Assembly (NCBI GenBank): GCA_963790585.1
Contig: CAWBOY010000008.1
Span: 1 to 64,000 of the forward strand
DNA length: 64,000 bases
Reading direction: 5' to 3'
Source: CAWBOY01 sp963790585
Lineage (GTDB): Bacteria > Planctomycetota > Planctomycetia > Gemmatales > Gemmataceae
Shown piece by piece: positions 17,863 to 27,488 of the stretch. A model generated the notes under the pieces. The model ran no database searches and was not told the DNA's origin. It saw only the letters and a list, made by a program, of their open reading frames with translations. Made by a program: the position numbers and the translations under genes. Numbering within the stretch: the stretch's first letter is position 1; every line of letters starts with the position of its first letter.

Positions 17863-18361
17863 GAAAGCGCGACGTTGTCCCGTAGGTGACTTCGCGTTGA
17901 TCCGCCTCGCGGCGTTGTACCGATACTAGACCGAGGCGGACCAGTTGTCGCAGGAGCGCGGCGCACTCAGCGCCGCGCATGCTTTCAATTTCCGCCCGAG
18001 TCAGGGGTTGGCGATAAGCAACCAGCGAAAGAACGTCGAGCGCCTGAGGCGACAGCCGGGCTTCGCGAGCCGTGCCATGCATTTTCTCCGTCACCACGCG
18101 ATATCGAGGTAGCAAGGCCAATTCGTAGCCATGCTCGCGGGCCTGGATACGATAGGGCCTTCCCTGCGCTCTGTAAGTGCGATTCATCTCATCGATTGCC
18201 TTCATGAATTGCTCGGGCCGCAGTCCACGAACCGCTTCCACGGCGCGCTCCTCCGTCAGCGGAGCGCCACCGACAAATAAGAGCGCTTCAAGGATTCGCT
18301 CCAGCGGGGGCGGCGTTGTACTCTCAGCGTTTCCCGTGTCGCCTGGAAAAAGAGCAGACAT
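17798..18361 (-). CDS. scpB: Segregation and condensation protein B
   Basis: ScpB joins ScpA and SMC in the condensin-like complex that organises and separates chromosomes. The 187-residue protein has the two winged-helix domains of the family: LERILEALLFVGGAPLTEE at about residues 20-38, then LSPQALDVLSLVAYRQPLTR and the GRA/READQREVTYGTTSRFL region with the final EDLP motif. Its 3' end overlaps the convergent protease gene by 65 bases. No scpA is adjacent in the window. Confidence 0.92.
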   Translation of the reverse strand: MSALFPGDTGNAESTTPPPLERILEALLFVGGAPLTEERAVEAVRGLRPEQFMKAIDEMNRTYRAQGRPYRIQAREHGYELALLPRYRVVTEKMHGTAREARLSPQALDVLSLVAYRQPLTRAEIESMRGAECAALLRQLVRLGLVSVQRREADQREVTYGTTSRFLKIFQLRSLEDLPRTQDLQPL

Positions 18362-18466
18362 GGTCCAATCTCGCTTTCAGGGGCCTGGAAGATCGCGTCG
18401 AAACGATCTTTCTGGTCGATTTCACCAAGGAGCGCTCGCGAAACGGCACGTGGCTAGAAAAGACCC

Positions 18467-21400
18467 TCATTTCGCCGTACGTCTCGCAACGGCCGTCTCC
18501 AAATCATCCCAGAATTCCTCCCACGCCACACGCTCAGATTCCGCCAGCGCTCTTCCGCCACGAACGCTATCCAAATCTTTGTCGGTGACGCAGTTTCGCA
18601 AGCGCGCAAGCCGAAAGCACGCTCGGCGGGCTTATCGCTGGCAGCTTGCGCATTGCGCAGAATCAGTTCGGCGCGGAGCCAATCCAGGGCCTGTGTTCGT
18701 AGGCGGCTTTTCTCCGTTTCATCCATACTGTTCGCATCAGCGCCTTGCCGGTTCGCGGCCAAGACCGCGTAACACGCGGCGTTGTAGCGATAGGGAGCGC
18801 GCAAATCGGTGGCTAATTTTGGCTCAGCCGCGAAAGCGGCGGCGAGCAACTGATAGGCCGTGTAATATAGCTTTTTGCCGGCGCAGACCTCCGACAGACC
18901 GAGTCGGCCGCGGTTATCCTTGGGTACGAACTCGCCCTTTTGGAAGGCGGGCAGCTTTTCTTCGCACTCCATGAGGTGTTTTAGCTGCGCCACCCACTGC
19001 TCCGATGGATAGCGCCAGTTGCGCCGTTGCGTGCCAACCTCGTGGCCCTGTTTCATCAGGGAATAAGCCTCGGCGAAGCGACCCTGCTTTTGCACCACAC
19101 GCGCTAAATTGCAGATAGCCTGGGCGAATGTGGGTTCTAGTTCGATCACTTGCCGAAAAACGCTCGCCGCGTTTTCCAGATCGCCCTTATCTCGGAGCGC
19201 ATTACCAAGGTTGTAAAGAGTCGGGATGTGCTTCGGCTCCAGGTTTACAGCGGCTCGGAAGCTGAGACTCGCTCCCGCGAAGTCGCGCTTTTCGGATAGC
19301 GCGATGCCGAGATTGCGATGGGCTTCAGCGTACTTGGCGTCGATTTCGAGCGCCTTGCGAAATGCCTCTACCGCTCCATCCAGATCTCTTTTATCCATTA
19401 AAGAATTGCCGAGATTGTTGTAGGCGATGGTGTAGCTGGGATCGAGCGCGATCGCGGTGCGGTAACTGGCAATGGCGCTGCTCACCTCATTTTTTTCCCG
19501 CAGGGCGACGCCGAGATTGTTGTGTGGTCGCGCGTCCTTTGGGTCGAGTTCAATCGTTTTTTGAAAATAGGAGATCGCTTTGTCCGGGTTTCGCTTTGCC
19601 AACCAAGCGTTGCCAAGGTTGTAGTGAATGTCTGGTATTTTCGGATTCAATTCCAGGGCCTTGTCATACGCTTCGATGGCGCCGGCCAAGTCCCCTTTGG
19701 CTTTGAGGATTAGCCCCAGATTCACGCGCGCCGCGGGGTAGGCGGGGGCAAGCTCCACGGCTTTGAGGCAGGCAAGGAGGGCGTCATTTAGCTCACCCTT
19801 TTCACGAAGAGACGAAGCAAGATTGTTGTGCGATCGGAAATGCTTCGGGTCGAGAGCGAGCGCCTTTTGGAAGCAGCCGATGGCGCCGTCAAAATCGCGC
19901 TTGTCATGGCGCGTGACGCCCAGGTTGTTAAATGCCATCGGATATGTGGGATCACACGCGACAGCGCCTTCAAAGGCGGCCATCGCTCCGTCGATGTCGC
20001 CTTTCTCGCGGAGAGCGTTGCCGAGCGCGAGCCGGGTGCCCGCGCTGGCGGGGCGGAGCGCCACGGCGGCAGTCAGATAGCGCACGGCTTCTTCGGCTGT
20101 TTCCTTTGTGATGAGGGCGGTTCCGAGCTGTAGATTGAGCCAAAAATCGCCCGGATGAAGCCGTTGCGCGTGGCGAAAGACGCGAATGGCTTCATCCGGC
20201 ATTGTCTTCGCCAGTTCGACCCCAAGCAACGCGAGGACCGCCGGAGGCTGCTTGAGCGTTTCCGGGCGGCTCGCGAGATTTTTAAGCCTTTCGATATCCT
20301 TATTGTCTGTATATTTGCGGAAGTCTCCGCGCCAGGGGTCATCGTCGGCTTGCTCGAGTAGCTGTTCTTGGCGCTTGCGTTGCTTGGGTTGGCTCAGACG
20401 CCAGTTGTATAGCGCGGCCAGCAGGCCCTCACGGATGAGCGAGCCGCGCACAAGGGCGACCGCTTCCTTGTTGTCCATCTGTTCCAGGTCAAGGCCGTAC
20501 TTTTTGAAAGCGGCCGCGTAGAGTGGATCCGCACTCTCCAGGTCGAATGTCCCGTCCTTAATGGCGCTTTGCCGGAGGCGGATTTCCTCCAACTCAGCAA
20601 TCAATTCGACATCTTTCCGCGCTTGGGCGACGCGTTTTTGGAGTGGCTCCGGTCCGCCACCGGCCATGCGTCCACCGGCTCGCTCCAAAAGGGCTCGCGC
20701 CTCGGCCCAACGCTCGGCTTTCATATGTTCGGCGGCGTCGTGGAGCAATGCCTCAACTTCGGTGATGAGAGCCTTCGCCTCGGAGCGGCTGCGCTCGTCC
20801 TGGGCGCTCTTCGCTGACAGGTCTTTCTGGACCCACAATCCCGCAATGGCGGCGCCGGTCAGCAAACAGAAAATGGCCAAGGCCAAGGCCAATTGAACCT
20901 TGCGACGTTTTCGTTCTTCAAGGGTCTTGGCACGCGCCTCCGCGCTGGCAAGCTCGGCCGTGCGCAGCCGTGCATCCACCGATTCGAGGTAAGCTGTAAA
21001 TTCCCGGGTCAGCACGCCGGCATCCGCGGGCCTTTTGTTTGGGTCGGGGTCGAGGCAACGCTTGGTCAATTGGACCAAGTCCGGGTCGGCATAGCAGGCG
21101 TCGAGTCGGCCGAAGGCGTCGGTCAAGTCCGCGCGGGTCGCTTGCCGCCACAGATGGGTTGCCTCCGTAGCGACGTAGGGCGGCCGATTTGTCAAAATCT
21201 CACAAAGGACGGCTCCCAAACCAAAGACATCGCTGCGCGGGTCGAGTCGATCGATCTCGCCGAGGGCCTGTTCGGGCGGCATGTAGCTCATGGTGCCCAT
21301 CACGCAGCCATGCTGCGTCTGAACATTGTCATATGGCGTCACGTCCGCCCCCTCTCTCCGGCGCGTGCGGATGACGCTTACCTGGTCCGTGCAGCCGCCG

Positions 21401-22155
21401 ACGGTGGTGTCTCCGGCCGTTTCATTGCGGTCGAGCACCTTGGCAAGGCCCCAATCCATGACCTGAACTTCACCGAACGGACCGACCATAACGTTCGACG
21501 GCTTGAGATCGCGGTGAATGACGCCGCGCGCGTGGGCGTATGCGAGCGTCTGGCAGATCTGTTCAAAAATCTTGAGGTAGCGCGGCCGATCGGTGCGGGT
21601 ATCCTTCCGCAGGATCAGGAGGCGTGCGAGCGTCTGGCCCTTGACGAGCTTCATGCTAAAATAAGGTCTTTTATCGGGCAAATACCCCATTTCATAAACC
21701 GGGACGATGCCGGGGTGCTGTAACTGCCCAGCGATTTGTGCCTCTTCGATGAAGCGCTGCAGCAGGTGCGGTTTGCCACGATGATTTTCGAGGAGTACCT
21801 TGACCGCGACGGCTCGCCCAAGTTCCGTGTCATGCCCCTTGAGGACCGCTCCCATGCCGCCGCGCGCGATCTCGCCGTGAAGCTCGTAGCGCGAGCCCGG
21901 TTCGTTGTCCTTGGGAATCTCACTGTATTGCGATTGCATGAGTTCCGGTTCATGCTCATCGACTGGATCGCGGAGCTGAACCCTCGTAAGGTCGCGCATA
22001 CTTTCGGCTATGGCCTTGCCTACTTTTACGCGCACAGGTAACGGCGGGCCGGAATCGGGCGCGAACGCCGCCGCGAGGCCTGCGTCGAGTGCATCGTGGG
22101 CGCGGAGATCGATCGTCGGAATGGTCGGCGGATCGGTCCTCGCTGAGTCATTCAT
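18467..22155 (-). pseudogene. Ser/Thr protein kinase with TPR array, frameshifted at the C-terminus
   Basis: About 1,230 residues. The kinase domain (roughly residues 90-390) has the glycine loop GEIARGGMGAVLKG, the ATP Lys in VAVKVLL, HRDLKPSNVM and a DWGLAK in place of DFG, as is common in planctomycete kinases. One membrane helix follows (LALAIFCLLTGAAIAGLWV). The outer part holds about ten consecutive TPR units (for example FNNLGVTRHDKRDFDGAIGCF). Near 18605 the frame slips: adding one T (GCTTTCGG to GCTTTTCGG) changes a nonsense tail into LRNCVTDKDLDSVRGG and LAESERVAWEEFWDDL, ending at 18467-18469. The uncorrected frame stops at 18454. It lies beside, and in the same direction as, an ECF sigma gene. 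Confidence 0.9.
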
Positions 22156-22300
22156 GGGATCCCCTCAATCTGAGGTGCGGGCGTCGGCGAATTACTCTGC
22201 TCTCCTGACGGGGGAGCGGCTTTGAGAGCAGGTTCACACGAGAAGCCATTTTGCGCGACGATTGCGCATTTTTTGTGAAAAGTGTTGCGCGTACTACTCG

Positions 22301-22971
22301 TTAACCCAGTAACAACAACAAGTTCAGACATTCTTGCTCCACATCTTCCGACTGCGACGGGAGATGAAAACGCACGACTTCGCGTAGGGCGGTGTGGAAC
22401 TCCTGTCGCGCCTTGGCGTATTCGTGATGCAGGTTAGCTGCTTTCTCTTGCCATAGCTCGGCGATCGCGCGGATGGTGAGACTTTCCTGAAAACGCAGCC
22501 GCAGCAGCTCGACTCGGCGCAGAGCGGCACCGTTCGGCTCTGCCTTCTTGGCCATTAGCCGGCCAGCCTCACGCACCAGCGCTCGCGCCCAGGCCCGGTC
22601 AAAGACGTGGGTCAGGCTCGCCTCGTCGTCAGGGATGGCTTCCAGTGCAGTGTCCCCAGTCGGCATCTCGCGTCGCCGAGCGCGAATTTGCTCGATCTGT
22701 CGTGCGACGTTGCGAATCACGCCATAGAAAAATGGCCGAAAGCCGCGCCGCGCTGGGCACGATCGAGTACACCGTTTTCTTTGAAACAGGCGATGAATAC
22801 TTCCTGAATGGCGTCATCGAGGTCGCTCAGATGGGGCGACGCAGCCCAGCGAGCGGCGAGGTAGGCGCGGACGACCGGTCCGTATTCGTGCGCGAACGAT
22901 TCTCGATCGGCCGCGCTGCCAGCCGCGGCGGCTTCGATGACGGTCCAACAGGTGGAATCGGGTGAAGACAT
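22301..22971 (-). pseudogene. ECF-type RNA polymerase sigma factor, frameshifted
   Basis: The N-terminal part (from ATG 22971) holds region 2: EYGPVVRAYLAARW, then LSDLDDAIQEVFIACF, the usual core-binding segment. It stops prematurely near 22728. The remainder in another frame gives IRNVARQIEQIRARR, then a region-4-like helix-turn-helix (ALRRVELLRLRFQESLTIRAIAELWQ). Adding one T to GGCTTTCGG gives FRPFFYGVIRNVAR, the expected link between regions 2 and 4. The combined length of about 220 residues is normal for planctomycete ECF factors. It is divergent from a large one-TM protein that could be its partner. Confidence 0.82.
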
Positions 22972-23095
22972 AACCGAAAAATATGCAGCTTACGCAGCCG
23001 CTTCGCCAAAATCGAGAAAAATTGTGTACGGATTCACCGCCTGGGCGCCACTATTATCTGTATCTGTTCTACCGGCTTCCCGAGAGATCTTAGCC

Positions 23096-25288
23096 ATGCG
23101 CCTTACTTTGCGAACGCTGCTTGCTTACCTCGACGACACCCTCGATCCCGCCGAGGTCAAACGGATCGGGCAAAAAATTGCCGAAAGCGAGACGGCTCAA
23201 GAGCTGATCGCCCGCATCCGTGAAGTCACACGAAAGCGCAGCTTGACTACGCCGCCGCTTACGGGGCCGAACGCTCCGAAGTGGGACGCGAACATGGCCG
23301 CGGAGTATCTCGACAATGAATTGACGGGCGAGGATCTCGCGGAGCTGGAGCGAATCTGCCTCGAATCGGACGTCCATTTGGCCGAGATCGCAGCCTCGCA
23401 TCAGATATTGACGCTCGTCGAAGGCGAGCCGGCGCTGGTGCCGCCGACAGCGAAAGAGCGGATGTATGGGCTCGTCAAAGGGCGCGAGTCGGTTCCCAGC
23501 CGTCGCGCCGTCGCTGCCAGGGCGTCCTCCTCCGGCGATGCGGGCGATGACGAAGCCATACTCGGCCTGCCGAGTTTTGGCGGGCAAGGTTCGTGGATCA
23601 AATGGGCCGTGCCGCTCCTTGGCCTGGTGTTATTTATCGGCCTGGCCGCGTCGCTCTTCTTCACTCTTCCCCGGCCAACGGCTCCGGGAGGCGGCAGCGC
23701 TCAGGCCAATAACACAAAAGACGCGGACAAGGATAAAGAAAAGAGCAAAGACATCGAAGCAAAGAAGGACGATTCCAAAGACGGCGTCAAAGCGGATTCA
23801 GCAGGAAAAGAGATCGCAAAAGCAGGTGATAGCAAGAAGGACGAGACGAAAACACCAGAGCCTAACAAGGATGAAGCCAAGAAAGACGAACTGAAAAAGG
23901 ATGAACCCAAAAAAGAAGAACCGAAGAAGGATGAAGCCAAGAAGGACGAACCCAAAAAGGATGGCACCGATAAGAAGACGGAGGTCGAGAAAGTCCTGCC
24001 GCCTCCAAGCAAACCTACCTTGGACATCACGCGGCTCGCGACCTATCGCGGCTCGATCAATTCCAATACGCCGTCGATCCTGGCTCAACGGCGCAAGGAT
24101 ATTTACGAACGCGTTGCTCAGAGCGGCCCGATCAATAGCGGCGAACCGCTCGTCTGTATGCCGGGATTTGTGTCCGAGGTTCGCACCGAGAGCGGCATGG
24201 GCCTCGTGCTGCGCGGCAACACGCCCGAGCTCTCGCCCGAACAGATTCCCCAGATGGATTACCTTTTGGAAAGTTCCGTCGTCCTGCACACCAATCCCGA
24301 CTTTGACCTCGATATTACCTTGAAACAGGGCCGAATCTACATCGCCAATCGCAAACTGAGCGGGCCGGCCTATGTGCGGCTGCGCTTTCGTGATGAAATC
24401 TGGGACCTGACGCTCCAGACGCCCGATACGGAAGTCTGCGTCGAACTGTTTTCGCTCTATCTGCGTGGCATTAACTTCGAGGACGGCGAGGAACCTTTGG
24501 TCCAGGTCTACGTCTGGTTGCTGGAAGGACAGGCTGGACTGCGCGTCGATACGTTTCATTATTCCGACATGAAGGCTCCGATGTCGGTTAATTGGGATAA
24601 CAAAAAAGGGCAGATTCAGGGCCCCACCGCCTTGCGTGAGAAGGTCCCATTCATTTGGGACAAGCAGCTTCCCGCCGTAACCCGGCCGCCGGGCTGGATC
24701 GAGGAATTGAAAAAGATGAGCGAGAAGCTTGTCGGCGGGCCGGTCACAGTCGGCCTGAAGTCGATCGTCGAAAACGATGCCTCGCCGGAAGCGCAGCGCA
24801 TCCTGGCCATCTACTGTTTGAGCGCGGTCGACGACATTCGCAAACTATTTGACATCCTGGGCAACGAAAATCCGCGCCGGGGATTGGATCGTGATCGGGC
24901 CATATTCACGCTGCGACGCTGGATCGGCCGAACGGCGGAATCGGGTCACCTGATTTACGACCCCAAGACGAAAACCGGTTTTCTCAAGGATAAATATTCA
25001 CCGTCGGAGTGCAAGAAGATCCTGGTGTTGCTCCATGACTTCAGCGATAGCCAACGGCGTGAGAAGGAGACTTTCGACATGCTCGTAGATTGCTTGAAGA
25101 GTGACAAGATCGCCATTCGCGAATTAGGTTATTGGCACCTGCAGCGCTTTGCAGGCCCCGAGGCACCGAAGACATTTGATCCAGCGGCGCCCGCGGAGAT
25201 ACGAGCCAAAGGCTTCGACGACTGGAAAAAAATGGTCGACTCCGGCAAACTGCCGGCCGGGCCACGCAGCGGGCCGATGGGGAAATGA
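23096..25288 (+). CDS. One-TM protein with cytoplasmic anti-sigma-like head and large outer domain
   Basis: ATG 23096 gives a 730-residue protein; upstream in-frame codons from 22937 have no ribosome binding site and overlap the sigma gene. The N-terminal head (LRTLLAYLDDTLDPAEVKRI; AAEYLDNELTGEDLAELERI) resembles heads found beside planctomycete ECF factors. A single membrane helix lies at about residues 167-191. A Lys/Asp/Glu-rich linker follows (about 202-302, repeats such as KKDEPKKEEPKKDEAKKDE). The outer domain of about 420 residues is not recognised. It is divergent from the ECF sigma gene, which suggests, but does not prove, a sigma/anti-sigma pair. Confidence 0.85.
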   Translation: MRLTLRTLLAYLDDTLDPAEVKRIGQKIAESETAQELIARIREVTRKRSLTTPPLTGPNAPKWDANMAAEYLDNELTGEDLAELERICLESDVHLAEIAASHQILTLVEGEPALVPPTAKERMYGLVKGRESVPSRRAVAARASSSGDAGDDEAILGLPSFGGQGSWIKWAVPLLGLVLFIGLAASLFFTLPRPTAPGGGSAQANNTKDADKDKEKSKDIEAKKDDSKDGVKADSAGKEIAKAGDSKKDETKTPEPNKDEAKKDELKKDEPKKEEPKKDEAKKDEPKKDGTDKKTEVEKVLPPPSKPTLDITRLATYRGSINSNTPSILAQRRKDIYERVAQSGPINSGEPLVCMPGFVSEVRTESGMGLVLRGNTPELSPEQIPQMDYLLESSVVLHTNPDFDLDITLKQGRIYIANRKLSGPAYVRLRFRDEIWDLTLQTPDTEVCVELFSLYLRGINFEDGEEPLVQVYVWLLEGQAGLRVDTFHYSDMKAPMSVNWDNKKGQIQGPTALREKVPFIWDKQLPAVTRPPGWIEELKKMSEKLVGGPVTVGLKSIVENDASPEAQRILAIYCLSAVDDIRKLFDILGNENPRRGLDRDRAIFTLRRWIGRTAESGHLIYDPKTKTGFLKDKYSPSECKKILVLLHDFSDSQRREKETFDMLVDCLKSDKIAIRELGYWHLQRFAGPEAPKTFDPAAPAEIRAKGFDDWKKMVDSGKLPAGPRSGPMGK

Positions 25289-25299
25289 AATTGACGCAT

Positions 25300-25368
25300 T
25301 CACCAGCCCCAAGCGCGAGCCCAGGGTTCTTCGACTCCGAATCCCGCGCTCGCGCTTAGGTCTGGTGA
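25300..25368. repeat. Imperfect inverted repeat downstream of the one-TM protein gene
   Basis: Arms at 25300-25326 (TCACCAGCCCCAAGCGCGAG) and 25343-25368 (CTCGCGCTTAGGTCTGGTGA) pair with a few mismatches. The hairpin lies 12 bases after the stop of the one-TM protein gene and may serve as a terminator, or be one more palindromic repeat. Confidence 0.7.
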
Positions 25369-25392
25369 GGTATCGCTTCAGCACAGAATGCG

Positions 25393-25764
25393 CTACGCCC
25401 CCGGCGCTGGTCCAATTACATAACCAACCGGCAAAAGCGCCTCCGCCAAACGATTGCCCGCTGCGATCGCGACGGGGGACGCTATGTCCGCTAGGCTGAT
25501 GACGCTGTACCAAAAGCGCTGGCGGTCGCGTATGGGAAGTGTGGACGGATCGATCCTGAGCTCGGCCACGGAGCCAGGATCCCAACGCGTTAGTTTAAGG
25601 AGACCGGCAGCTTGGCGCCAGTTTAGTCCGGTCGAAAGCTGCACACCATCGGCACGGTCGATGCGCCTCCCCACCAAGATATGCAGCATCCCCAGCAAGC
25701 GATCGCGCGTCGCTCCTAGACTCCTTACTGCCTCGACGAACTCCTGCAGCTGATCCATTCTCAT
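25393..25764 (-). CDS. Small protein of unknown function
   Basis: A 123-residue protein (start ATG 25764 or 25758) beginning MRMDQLQEFVEAVRSLGATRD. It is mixed helical, contains HILVGRRI and IRDRQRFWYSVISLADIA, and has no motif I recognise. The amino-acid composition is ordinary, which favours a real gene, but the ribosome binding site is weak. It is divergent from the XPB helicase gene, and no functional link is evident. Confidence 0.5.
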   Translation of the reverse strand: MRMDQLQEFVEAVRSLGATRDRLLGMLHILVGRRIDRADGVQLSTGLNWRQAAGLLKLTRWDPGSVAELRIDPSTLPIRDRQRFWYSVISLADIASPVAIAAGNRLAEALLPVGYVIGPAPGA

Positions 25765-25918
25765 GTCCCGAGCAACCAGTCTGCTTTGTACGGTCTACTA
25801 CCGGCATGGTAACATAACAAACACAGGCCCGGGAATCCCGCATAATTCCTAAAATAGGTAAACAAGGCAAAATATAGCGGTTCCGGTGGTGCGAAAAAGA
25901 GTTGTTTTATAGAAACAG

Positions 25919-27295
25919 ATGTACATGAGTCCGCTGCGAGTCGCCTACGAAGGCGGTACCATTGTCGTCACGGATGGCGCGGCCGAGCAGTTGGCGCTAT
26001 TGCCGGGGCTGCGCTTCGACGTCCGGACGAATGTTTACCGGGCCGAAGCCATCGACTATCGCCCGCTGATCGAGCATCTGGTTCGTAATAAAATCGCCTA
26101 TGTCGATGACGCGAAGAGCTGGGTCGAGACTCCGTGGCCCCTACGCGCGAGCCGCGACCCGTTTCCGCATCAGGCCGAAGCGCTGCACACCTGGTCCAAC
26201 TCCGGCAAGCGAGGTATCGCGGTACTGCCGACCGGCACGGGCAAGACCTTCTTGGCGATCATGGCTATCCAAAAAATCGGCCGGCCGACTCTGGTCGTGA
26301 CGCCGACGATTGACTTGCTCAATCAATGGTGGGCCGAGCTGCGGGTGGCGTTCGACGTGCCCGTCGGCATGGTCGGCGGCGGGACTTATGACTTTCAGCC
26401 TCTCACGGTGACCACTTACGACTCTGCTCATCTTTATGTCGAGCGTTGGGGTCATCGCTATTGCCTGCTTGTCTTCGATGAATGCCATCACCTGCCCGGC
26501 CCGAGCTATATGAACGCGGCCATCGGCAGCATGGCTCCCTATCGCCTGGGACTGACGGCAACCCCGGAGCGCGCCGACGGACAGGAACATCTTCTGACGC
26601 GCGCCATCGGCCCGATCATCTATCGTCGCGAAATCAAGGAATTGACGGGCGATTTCCTCGCCGATTATCGCGTCGAGCGGCTCTACGTCGAATTGACGGC
26701 GGAGGAGCAGGAACAATACCGCTTGGCCCGCGAGCAATATCGGCAGTTCGTCTCAGAGCAGGGCATCAGCATGAGCGGACCGAGCGGCTGGTCGCGGTTT
26801 ATTCAGGAATCGTGTCGCTCGCGCGAAGGCCGAGCCGCGTTTCAAGCGTACCGCGAACAGCGTCGACTTGCCTTGGCGGCACCGGCGAAGCTCGAGGTCC
26901 TGGAAAAGCTGCTCGAACTCCACCGCCGTGATCGCGTACTAATTTTCACACATGACAACGCAACTGTTTACCAGATCGCGCGGAAACATCTCGTGCCCGC
27001 GATCACCCATCAAACCAAGGCGAAAGAGAGACGCGAGATCCTCGAAGGATTCCATTCCGGAGCATATACGATCCTGGCAACGAGCCGGGTGCTCAACGAA
27101 GGTGTAGATATTCCAGCGGCAAACGTCGGCATTGTGTTGTCGGGCACGGGGACAGTGACCGAGCATGTTCAGCGCTTGGGTCGATTGCTGCGAAAACAAA
27201 CCGACAAACAGGCCCACTTGTACGAGGTCGTGACGCGCGGCACCGTGGAAGAATACACGAGCGAGCGACGGCGGCAGCATCATGCGTATCAATGA
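25919..27295 (+). CDS. XPB-type DNA helicase
   Basis: This 458-residue superfamily 2 helicase resembles XPB/SSL2. An N-terminal damage-recognition-like segment (residues 1 to about 75) precedes the motor. The P-loop is LPTGTGKTFLAIM (about 103-115). Motif II is LVFDECHHLPG, motif III is LGLTATPERADG, and the second lobe has SRVLNEGVDIPAAN and motif VI QRLGRLLRKQ. The start is ATG 25919 or 25925. The next gene encodes a DUF790/Bax1-like protein; in archaea XPB and Bax1 form a helicase-nuclease complex in nucleotide excision repair. The two genes are separated here by copy B of the 132-bp palindrome. Confidence 0.9.
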   Translation: MYMSPLRVAYEGGTIVVTDGAAEQLALLPGLRFDVRTNVYRAEAIDYRPLIEHLVRNKIAYVDDAKSWVETPWPLRASRDPFPHQAEALHTWSNSGKRGIAVLPTGTGKTFLAIMAIQKIGRPTLVVTPTIDLLNQWWAELRVAFDVPVGMVGGGTYDFQPLTVTTYDSAHLYVERWGHRYCLLVFDECHHLPGPSYMNAAIGSMAPYRLGLTATPERADGQEHLLTRAIGPIIYRREIKELTGDFLADYRVERLYVELTAEEQEQYRLAREQYRQFVSEQGISMSGPSGWSRFIQESCRSREGRAAFQAYREQRRLALAAPAKLEVLEKLLELHRRDRVLIFTHDNATVYQIARKHLVPAITHQTKAKERREILEGFHSGAYTILATSRVLNEGVDIPAANVGIVLSGTGTVTEHVQRLGRLLRKQTDKQAHLYEVVTRGTVEEYTSERRRQHHAYQ

Positions 27296-27355
27296 CGTTA
27301 TCAAAATAGTTTAGCCGCCAGCCGATAGGCGAGCGGCTATACTTGATGGCCATTC

Positions 27356-27487
27356 TAGTGCCCCGACTAGGCTAAATTTGCGGGTAGCACAGACATTCCT
27401 GTCTGTGCAGCAAAAGGCACATTCGTCGGTTCCCGCACAGACAGGAATGTCTGTGCCACCCCTAAATTTAGCCTAGACGGAGTACTA
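27356..27487. repeat. 132-bp palindromic MITE-like repeat, copy B
   Basis: Same length and layout as copy A: it starts TAGTGCCCCGACTAGGC and ends GCCTAGACGGAGTACTA, with inner arms GCACAGACATTCCTGTCTGT. The outer arms carry compensating changes relative to copies A and C. It sits between the XPB helicase and its partner gene and ends one base before that gene's ATG (27489), so it provides the partner's whole leader. Confidence 0.9.
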
Positions 27488-27488
27488 G

